Both the position numbers and the translations under genes were made by a program. From Sinorhizobium sp. (GTDB taxonomy: Bacteria > Pseudomonadota > Alphaproteobacteria > Rhizobiales > Rhizobiaceae), in NCBI GenBank assembly GCA_031178305.1, contig JAPSJG010000141.1, positions 1 to 8,616 of the forward strand: a stretch of 8,616 nt of DNA, in the 5' to 3' direction. The notes beneath the pieces were generated by a model that had not been told where the DNA came from, did no database searches, and worked only from the letters and a program-made list of their open reading frames with translations. Shown here piece after piece: positions 1 to 6,288 of this stretch (position 1 is the first letter of the stretch; each line of letters starts with the position of its first letter).

Positions 1-1177
1 GACAGACATTTACGCAGAGATTGCAGCCGACGCATTCCTCCTCGATCACCTCGAAATGGCGCACGCCATTGACGAACTGCGTGATCGCCTGGTGCGAGGT
101 GTCCTCGCAGGCGATGTGACAGCGGCCACATTTGATGCAGGCGTCCTGGTCGATCTGCGCCTTGGTGACGTAATTGAGGTTGAGATACTGCCAGTCGGTA
201 ACGTTCGGCACGGCGCGGCCGCGGATGTCGTCGAGCGTCCGGTGACCCTTGGCGTCCATCCAGTCGGAAAGGCCCGTGATCATTTCCTGCACGATCTTGA
301 AGCCGTAGGTCATCGCCGCCGTGCAGACCTGGACGTTGCCGGCGCCGAGGGCGATGAATTCCGCGGCATCTCGCCAGGTGGTGATGCCGCCGATGCCGGA
401 GATCGGCAGGCCATAGGTCTCCGGATCACGGGCGATCTCGGCGACCATGTTGAGGGCAATCGGCTTCACCGCCGGCCCGCAATAGCCGCCATGGCTGCCG
501 CGGCCATCAATCGACGGCTCCGGCGAGAAGGTGTCGAGATTGACCGAGGTGATCGAGTTGATGGTGTTGATCAGCGATACCGCGTCGGTGCCGCCGGCGT
601 TGGCGGCGCGGGCGGGCTTGCGGATGTCGGTGACGTTCGGCGTCAGCTTGGTTATCACCGGCATGCGCGTGTATTGCTTGCACCACCGCACGACCATCTC
701 GATATATTCCGGTACCTGCCCGACCGCGGAACCCATGCCGCGTTCGGACATGCCGTGCGGACAGCCGAAGTTGAGCTCGATGCCGTCGGCGCCTGTCTCC
801 TCGACGAGCGGCAGGATGGCCTTCCAGGCGTCCTCGACGCAGGGCACCATGATCGAAGCGATGAGCGCGCGGTCCGGCCAGTTCATCTTCACCTGCTTCA
901 TCTCGCGCAGGTTCACATAAAGGTCGCGGTCCGTAATGAGCTCGATGTTGTTCAGTCCCAGCAGGCGCCGGTCGGCGCCCCAGATCGCGCCGTAGCGCGG
1001 GCCGTTGACGTTGACGACCGGCGGCCCTTCCTCGCCGAGGGTCTTCCAGACGACGCCGCCCCAGCCCGCCTTGAAGGCGCGCTCGACGTTGTAGGCCTTG
1101 TCTGTCGGCGGTGCCGAGGCGAGCCAGAACGGGTTCGGCGATTTGATGCCGACAAAATTGTTGCGAAGATCAGCCAT
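1..1177 (-). CDS. preA: NAD-dependent dihydropyrimidine dehydrogenase, catalytic subunit PreA (3' end cut off by the window)
   Basis: Cytoplasmic FMN and iron-sulfur subunit that, with PreT, reduces uracil and thymine to the 5,6-dihydro compounds using NADH, the first step of reductive pyrimidine catabolism. I translated it by hand: 392 residues are visible, starting MADLRNNFVG. A TIM-barrel dihydroorotate-dehydrogenase-like domain fills about residues 5-310. It carries the CPHGMSERGMG loop at 139-149, whose C139 corresponds to the catalytic cysteine of dihydropyrimidine dehydrogenases, KLTPN at 177-181, and a GIGGI phosphate-binding motif at 261-265. Two ferredoxin-type 4Fe-4S motifs follow, with Cys 347/350/353/357 and Cys 382/385/388/392; the last cysteine is the last complete codon in the window. 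Known family members are roughly 410-440 residues, so only a short tail is missing. The start is supported by AGAGGA (1191-1186), 8 nt upstream. The gene lies 32 bp after preT, so the two are probably cotranscribed. Confidence 0.95.
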   Translation of the reverse strand, partial: MADLRNNFVGIKSPNPFWLASAPPTDKAYNVERAFKAGWGGVVWKTLGEEGPPVVNVNGPRYGAIWGADRRLLGLNNIELITDRDLYVNLREMKQVKMNWPDRALIASIMVPCVEDAWKAILPLVEETGADGIELNFGCPHGMSERGMGSAVGQVPEYIEMVVRWCKQYTRMPVITKLTPNVTDIRKPARAANAGGTDAVSLINTINSITSVNLDTFSPEPSIDGRGSHGGYCGPAVKPIALNMVAEIARDPETYGLPISGIGGITTWRDAAEFIALGAGNVQVCTAAMTYGFKIVQEMITGLSDWMDAKGHRTLDDIRGRAVPNVTDWQYLNLNYVTKAQIDQDACIKCGRCHIACEDTSHQAITQFVNGVRHFEVIEEECVGCNLCVNVC

Positions 1178-1209
1178 TGTTCTTGTCCTCTCGATCCCTG
1201 TCCTGCTTT

Positions 1210-2571
1210 TCAAGCAACGGCGCTCGCCAGCGGTGCTTCCGCGGCGAAGGCCCGGTTGATCGATTCGGCGGCGTCGCGTCCCATGGCGACGGCGGCGACG
1301 GTCAGGTCCTCGCCGCCGAGCACACAGTCGCCGCCCGCCCAGACCCTGGCGAGGGAGGTGCGGCCCTCCGCGTCGACGACGATGCGTCCGCCTTCCATCC
1401 TAAGCGCGCCGAGGCCGGAGGCCTGGAAAGTCTGGCCGATGGCCTTGAAAATCTGGTCGGCGGCAATGATACCCGTTTCCCCGGTCGGCGTCAGTTTGCC
1501 GTCGGTGAGGGTGGTGTATTCGAGTTCGATGCCGGCGACCTTGCCGTCCTTCACGGCGATGCGCTTCGGCTGCAGCCAGTGGCGAATGGTGACGCCCTTG
1601 GAGGCGGCCAGGTCCTGTTCGAATTCGGAGGCGTTCATGTGCTCCTTGCCGCGACGGTAGCAGATCGTCACCTCCTCGGCGCCGAGCAGCTTCGCTTGGA
1701 CCGCGGCGTCGATGGCGGTCATCCCGCCGCCGAGCACGACGACCCGGCGGCCAACGGGAATATCGACCTTCGTCGTCGACTGACGAAGCGCGGCGATAAA
1801 GTCGACCGCATCCTCCACGCCCACGGCATTCTCGCCCTCGATCATCAGCGCATTGACGCCGGCAAGGCCGAGGCCGAGGAAGACGGCATCAAATTGCTCC
1901 GTCAGGTCGGCGAGCGAGAAGTCGCGCCCGAGCGTCTCGCCGTTACGGACCTCGATCCCGCCGATCGAAAGGACGTAAGCGACCTCCTTTTGTGCGAAGT
2001 CATCGACCGATTTATAGGCGGCGATGCCGTATTCGTTGAGGCCGCCGGATTTTTCGCGCGCGTCATAGATCACCACCTCGTGTCCCTCGACGGCGAGTCG
2101 ATGGGCGCAGGCAAGACCCGCGGGTCCCGCGCCGACGATTGCGACCCTGCGGCCGGAAGATGCAGCCCGCGCATAGAACTGCCTGTTCTCCCTCATCGCG
2201 GTGTCGGTCGCATAGCGCTGCAGCCGCCCGATCTCGACCGGCCGCTCCTCGGCCGTATTGCGCACGCAGGCCTGTTCGCAGAGCGTTTCGGTGGGACAGA
2301 CGCGAGCGCACATGCCGCCCAGTATGTTCTGGTCGAAGATGGTCTTGGCGGAGCCGATCGGGTTGCCTGTCGCGATCTGCCGGATGAACAGCGGGATGTC
2401 GATGGAGGTGGGACAGGCCGTCATGCAGGGTGCGTCATGGCAGAAATAACAGCGGTCCGCGGCAACGAGCGCTTCGTGTTTGTCAAGTGGCGGATGAAGG
2501 TCGGAGAAGTTCTTCTCATACTCCGCGAGCGGCAGGCGCCCGCCGAGAATCCCAGATTGCGTCGTTCCCAT
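1210..2571 (-). CDS. preT: NAD-dependent dihydropyrimidine dehydrogenase, FAD/NADH subunit PreT
   Basis: Electron-input subunit that oxidises NADH at FAD and passes electrons through iron-sulfur clusters to PreA. It has 453 residues from the chosen start (MGTTQSGILG). The N-terminal domain has two four-cysteine groups (Cys 41/44/49/53 and 88/92/98/102) of the kind found in glutamate synthase small subunits and the N-terminal part of mammalian DPD. A FAD-binding Rossmann motif GAGPAG is at 147-152, a second nucleotide-binding motif with GGG at 281-283 is in the NAD(P)H domain, and the C-terminal FAD motif GGDC is at 413-416. An in-frame upstream start at 2613 would add 14 residues that do not look conserved. 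The ATG at 2571 is preferred because GGGAG (2582-2578) lies 6 nt before it. The main alternative is a glutamate synthase beta subunit-like oxidoreductase, but immediate linkage to preA settles the assignment. The gene contains essentially no TTA, CTA or TCA codons, which creates a long open antisense frame. Confidence 0.93.
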   Translation of the reverse strand: MGTTQSGILGGRLPLAEYEKNFSDLHPPLDKHEALVAADRCYFCHDAPCMTACPTSIDIPLFIRQIATGNPIGSAKTIFDQNILGGMCARVCPTETLCEQACVRNTAEERPVEIGRLQRYATDTAMRENRQFYARAASSGRRVAIVGAGPAGLACAHRLAVEGHEVVIYDAREKSGGLNEYGIAAYKSVDDFAQKEVAYVLSIGGIEVRNGETLGRDFSLADLTEQFDAVFLGLGLAGVNALMIEGENAVGVEDAVDFIAALRQSTTKVDIPVGRRVVVLGGGMTAIDAAVQAKLLGAEEVTICYRRGKEHMNASEFEQDLAASKGVTIRHWLQPKRIAVKDGKVAGIELEYTTLTDGKLTPTGETGIIAADQIFKAIGQTFQASGLGALRMEGGRIVVDAEGRTSLARVWAGGDCVLGGEDLTVAAVAMGRDAAESINRAFAAEAPLASAVA

Positions 2572-2602
2572 TTTTGGCTCCCAATGTCTTCTCAGGATAC
2601 AG

Positions 2603-2638
2603 AACGGTAACACGCTTTATTTTTTTATCAAACGGTAA
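2603..2638. repeat. Direct repeat of AACGGTAA flanking the preT promoter candidate
   Basis: AACGGTAA occurs at 2603-2610 and again at 2631-2638, a start-to-start distance of 28 bp. Read on the preT strand the copies are TTACCGTT: one overlaps the proposed -10 and the other abuts the proposed -35. Such placement fits a pair of regulator sites, but two copies of an 8-mer can also arise by chance. Confidence 0.5.
2604..2631 (-). promoter_or_regulatory. Candidate preTA promoter
   Basis: On the minus strand TTGATA (2631-2626, five of six matches to the sigma70 -35) is followed after 16 bp by TACCGT (2609-2604, three of six matches to the -10), preceded by a TG extended -10 element at 2612-2611. 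The A/T-rich spacer and the location about 35-60 bp upstream of the preT start fit, but the -10 is weak, so this is a tentative assignment from sequence alone. Confidence 0.25.
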
Positions 2639-2654
2639 AATTTTGGTCGCGCTT

Positions 2655-2686
2655 TCCGCAATCACTGCGGATTTCGGTCTTTTTTC
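2655..2686 (+). repeat. Small GC hairpin followed by a T run upstream of the regulator gene
   Basis: TCCGCA (2655-2660) and TGCGGA (2666-2671) form a perfect 6-bp stem with a 5-nt loop, and a run of T ends at 2686. The T run starts several bases after the stem, so it is a poor match to a standard intrinsic terminator. It could equally be a protein-binding palindrome serving either divergent promoter. No plus-strand gene lies upstream that would need termination here. Confidence 0.35.
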
Positions 2687-2769
2687 CTGAGGTGCGCGCC
2701 GATATTGCGCTCTGGTTTGACAGAGGATGGCGAAAAATGGCAGCAAATCAAAGGGGAAGGATGTGATTG

Positions 2770-3723
2770 ATGGCGCGCAAGCCGGAAAACAACAACAGGC
2801 TGGACGATGCTGCCCGTGCCGGCTGGCTCTATTACGTTGCCGGCCGCACGCAGGACGAGATCGCGTCTATCATGGGCATTTCGCGCCAGTCGGCGCAGCG
2901 CCTCGTATCGCTTGCCATGGCCGAGAGGCTGATCAAGGTGCGGCTCGACCATCCGATCGCCGCCTGTCTCGAGGCGGCCGCACGGCTTAAGGACAGATAT
3001 GACCTGAAATATGCCGATGTGGTGCCGAGCGACCCGGGCTCTGATTCGGCGACCGTCGGCATCGCCGAGGCGGGGGCCGCGGAAATCGAGCGCTGGCTGA
3101 AATCCCCCGATCCGGTCGTACTTGCGATCGGCACGGGCAGGACGCTGAAGGCAATCATCGACCAATTGCCGCCCATGGATTGCCCGCAGCACCGCATCGT
3201 CTCGCTCACCGGCAACATCCGGCTCGATGGATCGGCGGCCTATTACAACGTGATCTTCAGCATGGCGGACGTGATCAACGCGCGCCATTTCCCAATGCCA
3301 CTGCCGGTCCTCGTCTCGTCGCCGGAAGAGCGCGAAGTGCTGCACAAGCAGAGCCTGGTGAAGATCGCGCTGGAACTCGGCGCGCGGGCCGACGCCGTTT
3401 TCGTCGGCGTCGGCGAACTCGGCGCCGACGCGCCGCTCTGCGAGGACGGCTTCCTCGCCAGAGAGGAAATGGCGGACTTGATGACCGCGGGGGCGGCCGG
3501 CGAGATCTGCGGCTGGATGTTCGACCATGACGGCGCCTTGCTCGCGGGCAGCATCAATGAGCGCGTCGCCTCCATCCCATTGCCGCCGCGCGATCGCGCC
3601 GCGGTGATCGGTATCGCCAAGGGAAGACGCAAATACGAGGCTTTGCGGGCTGCCTTGAAGGGCGGGATCATCAACGGTCTCATCACCGACGAAACCACGG
3701 CCGAATATCTGCTCAAGGTTTGA
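2770..3723 (+). CDS. smoC: SorC/DeoR-type sugar-binding transcriptional regulator, probable regulator of the polyol operon
   Basis: A 317-residue cytoplasmic DNA-binding protein with SorC-family architecture. The N-terminal helix-turn-helix covers about residues 26-56 (RTQDEIASIMGISRQSAQRL). The sugar-binding domain, related to sugar-phosphate isomerases, covers about 60-316. Family landmarks include GTGRTL at 121-126, GAAGEICGWMFD at 241-252 and the GIAKGRRKYEALRAAL segment at 281-296. The ATG at 2770 is preferred over a TTG one codon earlier; a purine-rich AAGGGGAAGG lies upstream, ending 9 nt before the ATG. Members of this family normally control adjacent carbohydrate genes in response to a sugar or sugar phosphate. 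The smo operon begins 210 bp downstream on the same strand, so control of smoEFGKS is the natural inference; the effector and the sign of regulation cannot be read from sequence. The family assignment is firm; the gene symbol is by context. Confidence 0.85.
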   Translation: MARKPENNNRLDDAARAGWLYYVAGRTQDEIASIMGISRQSAQRLVSLAMAERLIKVRLDHPIAACLEAAARLKDRYDLKYADVVPSDPGSDSATVGIAEAGAAEIERWLKSPDPVVLAIGTGRTLKAIIDQLPPMDCPQHRIVSLTGNIRLDGSAAYYNVIFSMADVINARHFPMPLPVLVSSPEEREVLHKQSLVKIALELGARADAVFVGVGELGADAPLCEDGFLAREEMADLMTAGAAGEICGWMFDHDGALLAGSINERVASIPLPPRDRAAVIGIAKGRRKYEALRAALKGGIINGLITDETTAEYLLKV

Positions 3724-3832
3724 AAGACGACCATAAAGGGTATTAATCGGTCGCCATCGACTGCGGCTTCGCCCGCGTCAAAAAGAATTCCAGGAAGAAT
3801 AAAATAAGGCGAAACAGAGGCTTAGTGCTTGG

Positions 3833-3847
3833 TGCTGCGCTGCAGCA
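3833..3847. repeat. Inverted repeat TGCTGC-GCT-GCAGCA upstream of the smoE promoter
   Basis: Perfect 6-bp arms (3833-3838 and 3842-3847) around a 3-bp centre, located just upstream of the proposed -35 box. This is a position where an activator or a second repressor dimer could bind. Its function is unknown. Confidence 0.4.
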
Positions 3848-3856
3848 TCGAATGCG

Positions 3857-3877
3857 CATTGACTTTCTTCGTCAATG
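3857..3877. repeat. Inverted repeat CATTGAC-N7-GTCAATG overlapping the smoE -35 region
   Basis: Perfect 7-bp arms at 3857-3863 and 3871-3877 are separated by 7 bp. The left arm contains most of the proposed -35 hexamer TTGACT. It may be a regulator site occluding the -35, or simply reflect the promoter sequence. Confidence 0.45.
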
Positions 3878-3887
3878 TGTGAGTAAT
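3859..3887 (+). promoter_or_regulatory. Probable sigma70-type promoter of the smo operon
   Basis: TTGACT (3859-3864, five of six matches) and AGTAAT (3882-3887, four of six, including the final TAAT) are separated by the ideal 17 bp. Transcription would start near 3894, giving a leader of about 40 nt before smoE. It is the best promoter match in the window and lies directly upstream of the operon's first gene. Experimental start-site data are not available here. Confidence 0.55.
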
Positions 3888-3893
3888 TGCTCA
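3880..3893. promoter_or_regulatory. Operator-like palindrome over the smoE -10 box
   Basis: TGAGTAATTGCTCA is palindromic at 12 of 14 positions and completely contains the proposed -10 hexamer. A protein bound here would block RNA polymerase, as expected for repression of a catabolic operon in the absence of its substrate. The SorC-type regulator encoded next door is the obvious candidate, but this is inference from position. Confidence 0.45.
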
Positions 3894-3913
3894 ATAGAAA
3901 GGCAAATGCTCAA
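3885..3913 (+). repeat. Direct repeat of a GCTCAA-containing decamer
   Basis: AATTGCTCAA (3885-3894) recurs as AAATGCTCAA (3904-3913), nine of ten bases identical and 19 bp apart start to start. The first copy is the right half of the operator-like palindrome. The second, without a good left half, could be an auxiliary half-site just downstream of the predicted transcription start. Confidence 0.4.
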
Positions 3914-3921
3914 CACCTTCT

Positions 3922-3927
3922 GGGAGG
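3922..3927 (+). promoter_or_regulatory. Strong ribosome binding site of smoE
   Basis: GGGAGG lies 6 nt before the smoE ATG and is the strongest Shine-Dalgarno match in the operon. This fits high translation of a periplasmic binding protein and fixes the start at 3934. Confidence 0.8.
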
Positions 3928-3933
3928 AAGTCG

Positions 3934-5244
3934 ATGAAATTGAGAACTTTCCTGCTGGGCACATGCTCGGCAGTCGCTCTGGCGGGCCTGGCCCAAGCAG
4001 AGACCCTGACCATTGCGACCGTGAACAATGGCGACATGATCCGGATGCAGAAGCTGACGGATGACTTCACGTCGAAGAATCCGGACATTCAACTCGAGTG
4101 GGTGACGCTCGAGGAAAACGTGCTGCGTCAGCGCGTCACGACGGACATTGCGACGAAAGGCGGCCAGTACGACATCATGACGATCGGCACCTATGAAGTG
4201 CCGATCTGGGCAAAACAAGGCTGGCTTCTGCCGCTCGACAATCTCGGCCCCGACTACGACGTCAACGATCTCTTGCCGGCGATCCGCAGCGGCCTGACCG
4301 TAGACGGCAAGCTCTACGCAGCTCCGTTCTACGGCGAAAGCTCCATGGTCATGTATCGCAAGGATCTGTTCGAGAAGGCCGGGCTTACCATGCCCGATGC
4401 GCCGACCTGGGACTTCATCGCCGATGCGGCCCGCAAGATCACCGACAAGGACAATGAGATCTATGGCATCTGCCTGCGCGGCAAGGCTGGCTGGGGCGAG
4501 AACATGGCCTTCCTGACGGCGACCGCGAATTCCTTCGGGGCGCGCTGGTTCGACGAGAACTGGAAGCCGCAGTTCGATCAGCCGGAGTGGAAGAACACGC
4601 TCGATTTCTACGTCAAGCTGATGAACGATGCCGGTCCGCCCGGCGCCTCGTCGAACGGCTTCAACGAAAACCTGTCGCTGTTCCAGACGGGAAAATGCGG
4701 CATGTGGATCGACGCGACCGTGGCGGCTTCCTTTGTCACCAATCCGAAGGAATCGACCGTGGCCGATAAGGTCGGTTTCGCGCTGGCGCCTGACACGGGG
4801 CTCGGCAAGCGCGGCAACTGGCTTTGGGCCTGGAGCCTCGCCATTCCGGCGGCTTCGCAAAAGGCGGACGCAGCCCAGAAGTTCATCGCCTGGGCGACCG
4901 GCAAGGACTATCTGAAGCTCGTGGCGGAGAAGGAAGGCTGGGCCAACGTTCCTCCGGGCACCCGCAAGTCTCTCTATGAGAACCCGGAGTACCAGAAGGC
5001 GGCGCCGTTCGCGGCGATGACGCTGGAATCCATCAACTCGGCGGATCCGAAGAATCCGGCCGTCAAGCCCGTGCCCTATGTCGGCGTGCAATTCGTGGCG
5101 ATCCCGGAGTTCCAGGGTCTCGGTACGGCTGTCGGCCAGCAGTTCTCGGCAGCACTTGCCGGCCAGATGAGCGTCGACCAGGCGCTCGCCAGCGCTCAGC
5201 AACTGACGACGCGCGAGATGACCCGGGCTGGCTACATCAAGTGA
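3934..5244 (+). CDS. smoE: Sorbitol/mannitol ABC transporter, periplasmic substrate-binding protein
   Basis: Family-1 extracellular solute-binding protein of 436 residues that should capture a hexitol (sorbitol or mannitol) in the periplasm and deliver it to SmoF/SmoG. The N terminus is a classical Sec signal peptide: MKLR, a hydrophobic stretch at about 6-20, and an AQA cleavage site after residue 22, so the mature protein starts ETLTIATVN. No lipobox is present. The remaining sequence has the two-lobed family-1 pattern, including the N-lobe segment ITIGTYEVPIW-like region around residues 80-90 (here MTIGTYEVPIW) and many aromatic residues available for polyol stacking. It is first in the operon, with a strong ribosome binding site and its own promoter candidate upstream, and it is followed by two RNA hairpins. 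The substrate is inferred from the whole operon, especially the linked dehydrogenase; sequence alone would also allow other sugars or polyols. Confidence 0.9.
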   Translation: MKLRTFLLGTCSAVALAGLAQAETLTIATVNNGDMIRMQKLTDDFTSKNPDIQLEWVTLEENVLRQRVTTDIATKGGQYDIMTIGTYEVPIWAKQGWLLPLDNLGPDYDVNDLLPAIRSGLTVDGKLYAAPFYGESSMVMYRKDLFEKAGLTMPDAPTWDFIADAARKITDKDNEIYGICLRGKAGWGENMAFLTATANSFGARWFDENWKPQFDQPEWKNTLDFYVKLMNDAGPPGASSNGFNENLSLFQTGKCGMWIDATVAASFVTNPKESTVADKVGFALAPDTGLGKRGNWLWAWSLAIPAASQKADAAQKFIAWATGKDYLKLVAEKEGWANVPPGTRKSLYENPEYQKAAPFAAMTLESINSADPKNPAVKPVPYVGVQFVAIPEFQGLGTAVGQQFSAALAGQMSVDQALASAQQLTTREMTRAGYIK

Positions 5245-5254
5245 GGCTCCCAAG

Positions 5255-5290
5255 GTCGGGGTGCCGGCGGGAAACGGCCGGCGCCTCGGC
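5255..5290 (+). repeat. Stable hairpin immediately after smoE
   Basis: Positions 5255-5268 pair with 5277-5290 to give a 14-bp stem, including three G-U pairs, with an 8-nt loop and a self-complementary GCCGGC core. It begins 10 nt after the smoE stop codon and lacks a T tract. A likely role is protection of the smoE mRNA 3' end from exonucleases, a common device in binding-protein-dependent transporter operons. Confidence 0.6.
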
Positions 5291-5296
5291 AACCTC

Positions 5297-5352
5297 CAGA
5301 GCGGGACGGGAGAAAGGTGAACTCCTCGGCCCGCGTCCCGCTCTGACTTTTT
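5297..5352 (+). terminator. Terminator-like hairpin between smoE and smoF
   Basis: CAGAGCGGGACG (5297-5308) and CGTCCCGCTCTG (5334-5345) form a perfect 12-bp GC-rich stem. The 25-nt loop may itself fold through GGAG (5309-5312) and CTCC (5322-5325). The stem is followed by AC and five T (5348-5352). This resembles an intrinsic terminator but has a long loop and short T run, so partial termination inside the operon is more likely than complete stop. No clear new promoter is visible before smoF. Confidence 0.55.
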
Positions 5353-5410
5353 CAAACTGACCGGTAGCGTGTGCGGCATTCGCAGCGCTAAGCACCACAT
5401 GGGGGACGCC

Positions 5411-6283
5411 ATGGCGACCTTGCATACCCGCTCCGCCGCGCGGCTGATGATGGCACCGTCGGTGCTCCTGCTTTTGGCCTGGATGATCGTGCCGCTGTCG
5501 ATGACGATCTATTTCTCGCTGTTGCGCTACAACCTGCTGATGCCGGGAATGGAGGAGTTCGCGGGCCTTTCCAACTACACCTACTTCCTGACCGATCCGG
5601 CTTTCTTCCAGGCGATCTTCAACACGCTCGCGATTGTGCTTGGGGTGCTGTTCATCACGGTCGTCGGCGGCATCGGGTTGGCGCTGCTCCTCGACCAGCC
5701 GATGTTCGGGCAGGGAATCGTGCGCATCCTGGTGATCGCGCCCTTCCTGATCATGCCGACAGTCGCAGCGCTCGTCTGGAAGAACATGTTCATGAATCCC
5801 GTGAACGGGATCTTTGCCTGGCTCGCCAAGCTCTTCGGGCTACAGCCCTTCGATTTCCTGGCCAACGCGCCACTCTTTTCGATCATCCTCATCGTCGCCT
5901 GGCAATGGCTGCCTTTTGCAACGCTCATTCTGCTGACGGCGCTGCAGTCGCTGGACGAAGAGCAGAAGGAGGCGGCGCAGATGGATGGCGCCGGCGCCTT
6001 GAGCCGCTTCATCTATTTGATCCTGCCACACCTTTCACGCGCGATCACTGTGGTGATCCTGATTCAGACGATCTTCCTGCTTTCGGTCTTTGCGGAAATC
6101 CTCGTGACCACCAATGGCGGTCCGGGCACGCAGAGCACGAATCTCACCTTCCTGGTCTACGCACAGGCGCTGCTGCAGTTCGATGTCGGCGGTGCCTCCG
6201 CCGGCGGCATCATCGCCGTCATCCTCGCCAATATCGTCGCCTTCTTCCTGATGCGCATGATCGGCAAGACGCTGGAGGCTTAA
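5411..6283 (+). CDS. smoF: Sorbitol/mannitol ABC transporter, inner-membrane permease SmoF
   Basis: MalF-type permease of the carbohydrate uptake (CUT1) class, 290 residues, forming half of the inner-membrane channel with SmoG. About six membrane segments are visible at roughly 15-36, 70-94, 104-123, 155-176, 212-232 and 263-284. The cytoplasmic EAA loop, which docks the ATPase, is at about 187-206 (EAAQMDGAG followed by the conserved LP at 205-206). Longer in-frame starts exist (GTG at 5369, ATG at 5399), but the ATG at 5411 is preceded by GGGGGA four nt upstream and gives the usual N terminus (MATLHTRSAARLMMAPS) and length for this family. It lies 166 bp after smoE across the hairpins, and only 5 bp before smoG. 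Confidence 0.92.
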   Translation: MATLHTRSAARLMMAPSVLLLLAWMIVPLSMTIYFSLLRYNLLMPGMEEFAGLSNYTYFLTDPAFFQAIFNTLAIVLGVLFITVVGGIGLALLLDQPMFGQGIVRILVIAPFLIMPTVAALVWKNMFMNPVNGIFAWLAKLFGLQPFDFLANAPLFSIILIVAWQWLPFATLILLTALQSLDEEQKEAAQMDGAGALSRFIYLILPHLSRAITVVILIQTIFLLSVFAEILVTTNGGPGTQSTNLTFLVYAQALLQFDVGGASAGGIIAVILANIVAFFLMRMIGKTLEA

Positions 6284-6288
6284 TATCC

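Larger units (their letters stand above)
2572..2769. other. Divergent intergenic region between preT and the smo regulator gene
   Basis: This 198-bp AT-richer stretch separates the minus-strand preTA genes from the plus-strand regulator and must hold the promoters of both. It contains a candidate preT promoter with a repeated octamer, a short GC hairpin followed by a T run, and an isolated perfect TTGACA at 2717-2722 on the plus strand that lacks a convincing -10 at normal spacing. No small ORF here has a credible start and ribosome binding site. Confidence 0.7.
3724..3933 (+). other. Intergenic regulatory region between the regulator gene and smoE
   Basis: The 210 bp hold no credible gene. 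There is no clear intrinsic terminator after the regulator, so some readthrough into smoE is possible. The left half (about 3724-3830) shows nothing distinctive beyond a weak GCGG/CCGC stem near 3765. The right half contains inverted repeats, a promoter candidate and an operator-like palindrome. Confidence 0.7.

Noticed and set aside
2572..2613. Extended preT start adding 14 residues
   Set aside because: The extra residues do not resemble the family N terminus, and the internal ATG at 2571 has a GGGAG ribosome binding site at ideal spacing.
2717..2745. Perfect TTGACA as a promoter for the regulator gene
   Set aside because: No acceptable -10 hexamer occurs 16-18 bp downstream (the bases there are GC-containing and lack TATAAT similarity), so it was not listed as a promoter.
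2662..3528. A 288-codon minus-strand open frame across the regulator gene
   Set aside because: It overlaps a well-supported SorC-family gene almost entirely, shows no family features and is typical antisense shadow coding.
3760..3785. Weak stem GCGG/CCGC after the regulator gene as a terminator
   Set aside because: The stem is only four to five base pairs and is followed by A residues, not T, on the coding strand.
5369..5410. Upstream GTG and ATG starts for smoF
   Set aside because: Neither has a good Shine-Dalgarno sequence, and the added residues are not hydrophobic or family-like. The ATG at 5411 with GGGGGA upstream gives the usual permease length.
3910..5412. A 500-codon open frame antisense to smoE, and similar long antisense frames opposite preA, preT, smoG and smoK
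   Set aside because: These frames are in exact codon register with the real genes, so their stops would require TTA, CTA or TCA codons in the sense gene, which this GC-rich genome avoids. Their predicted proteins are rich in R, H, D and G with no recognisable domain.
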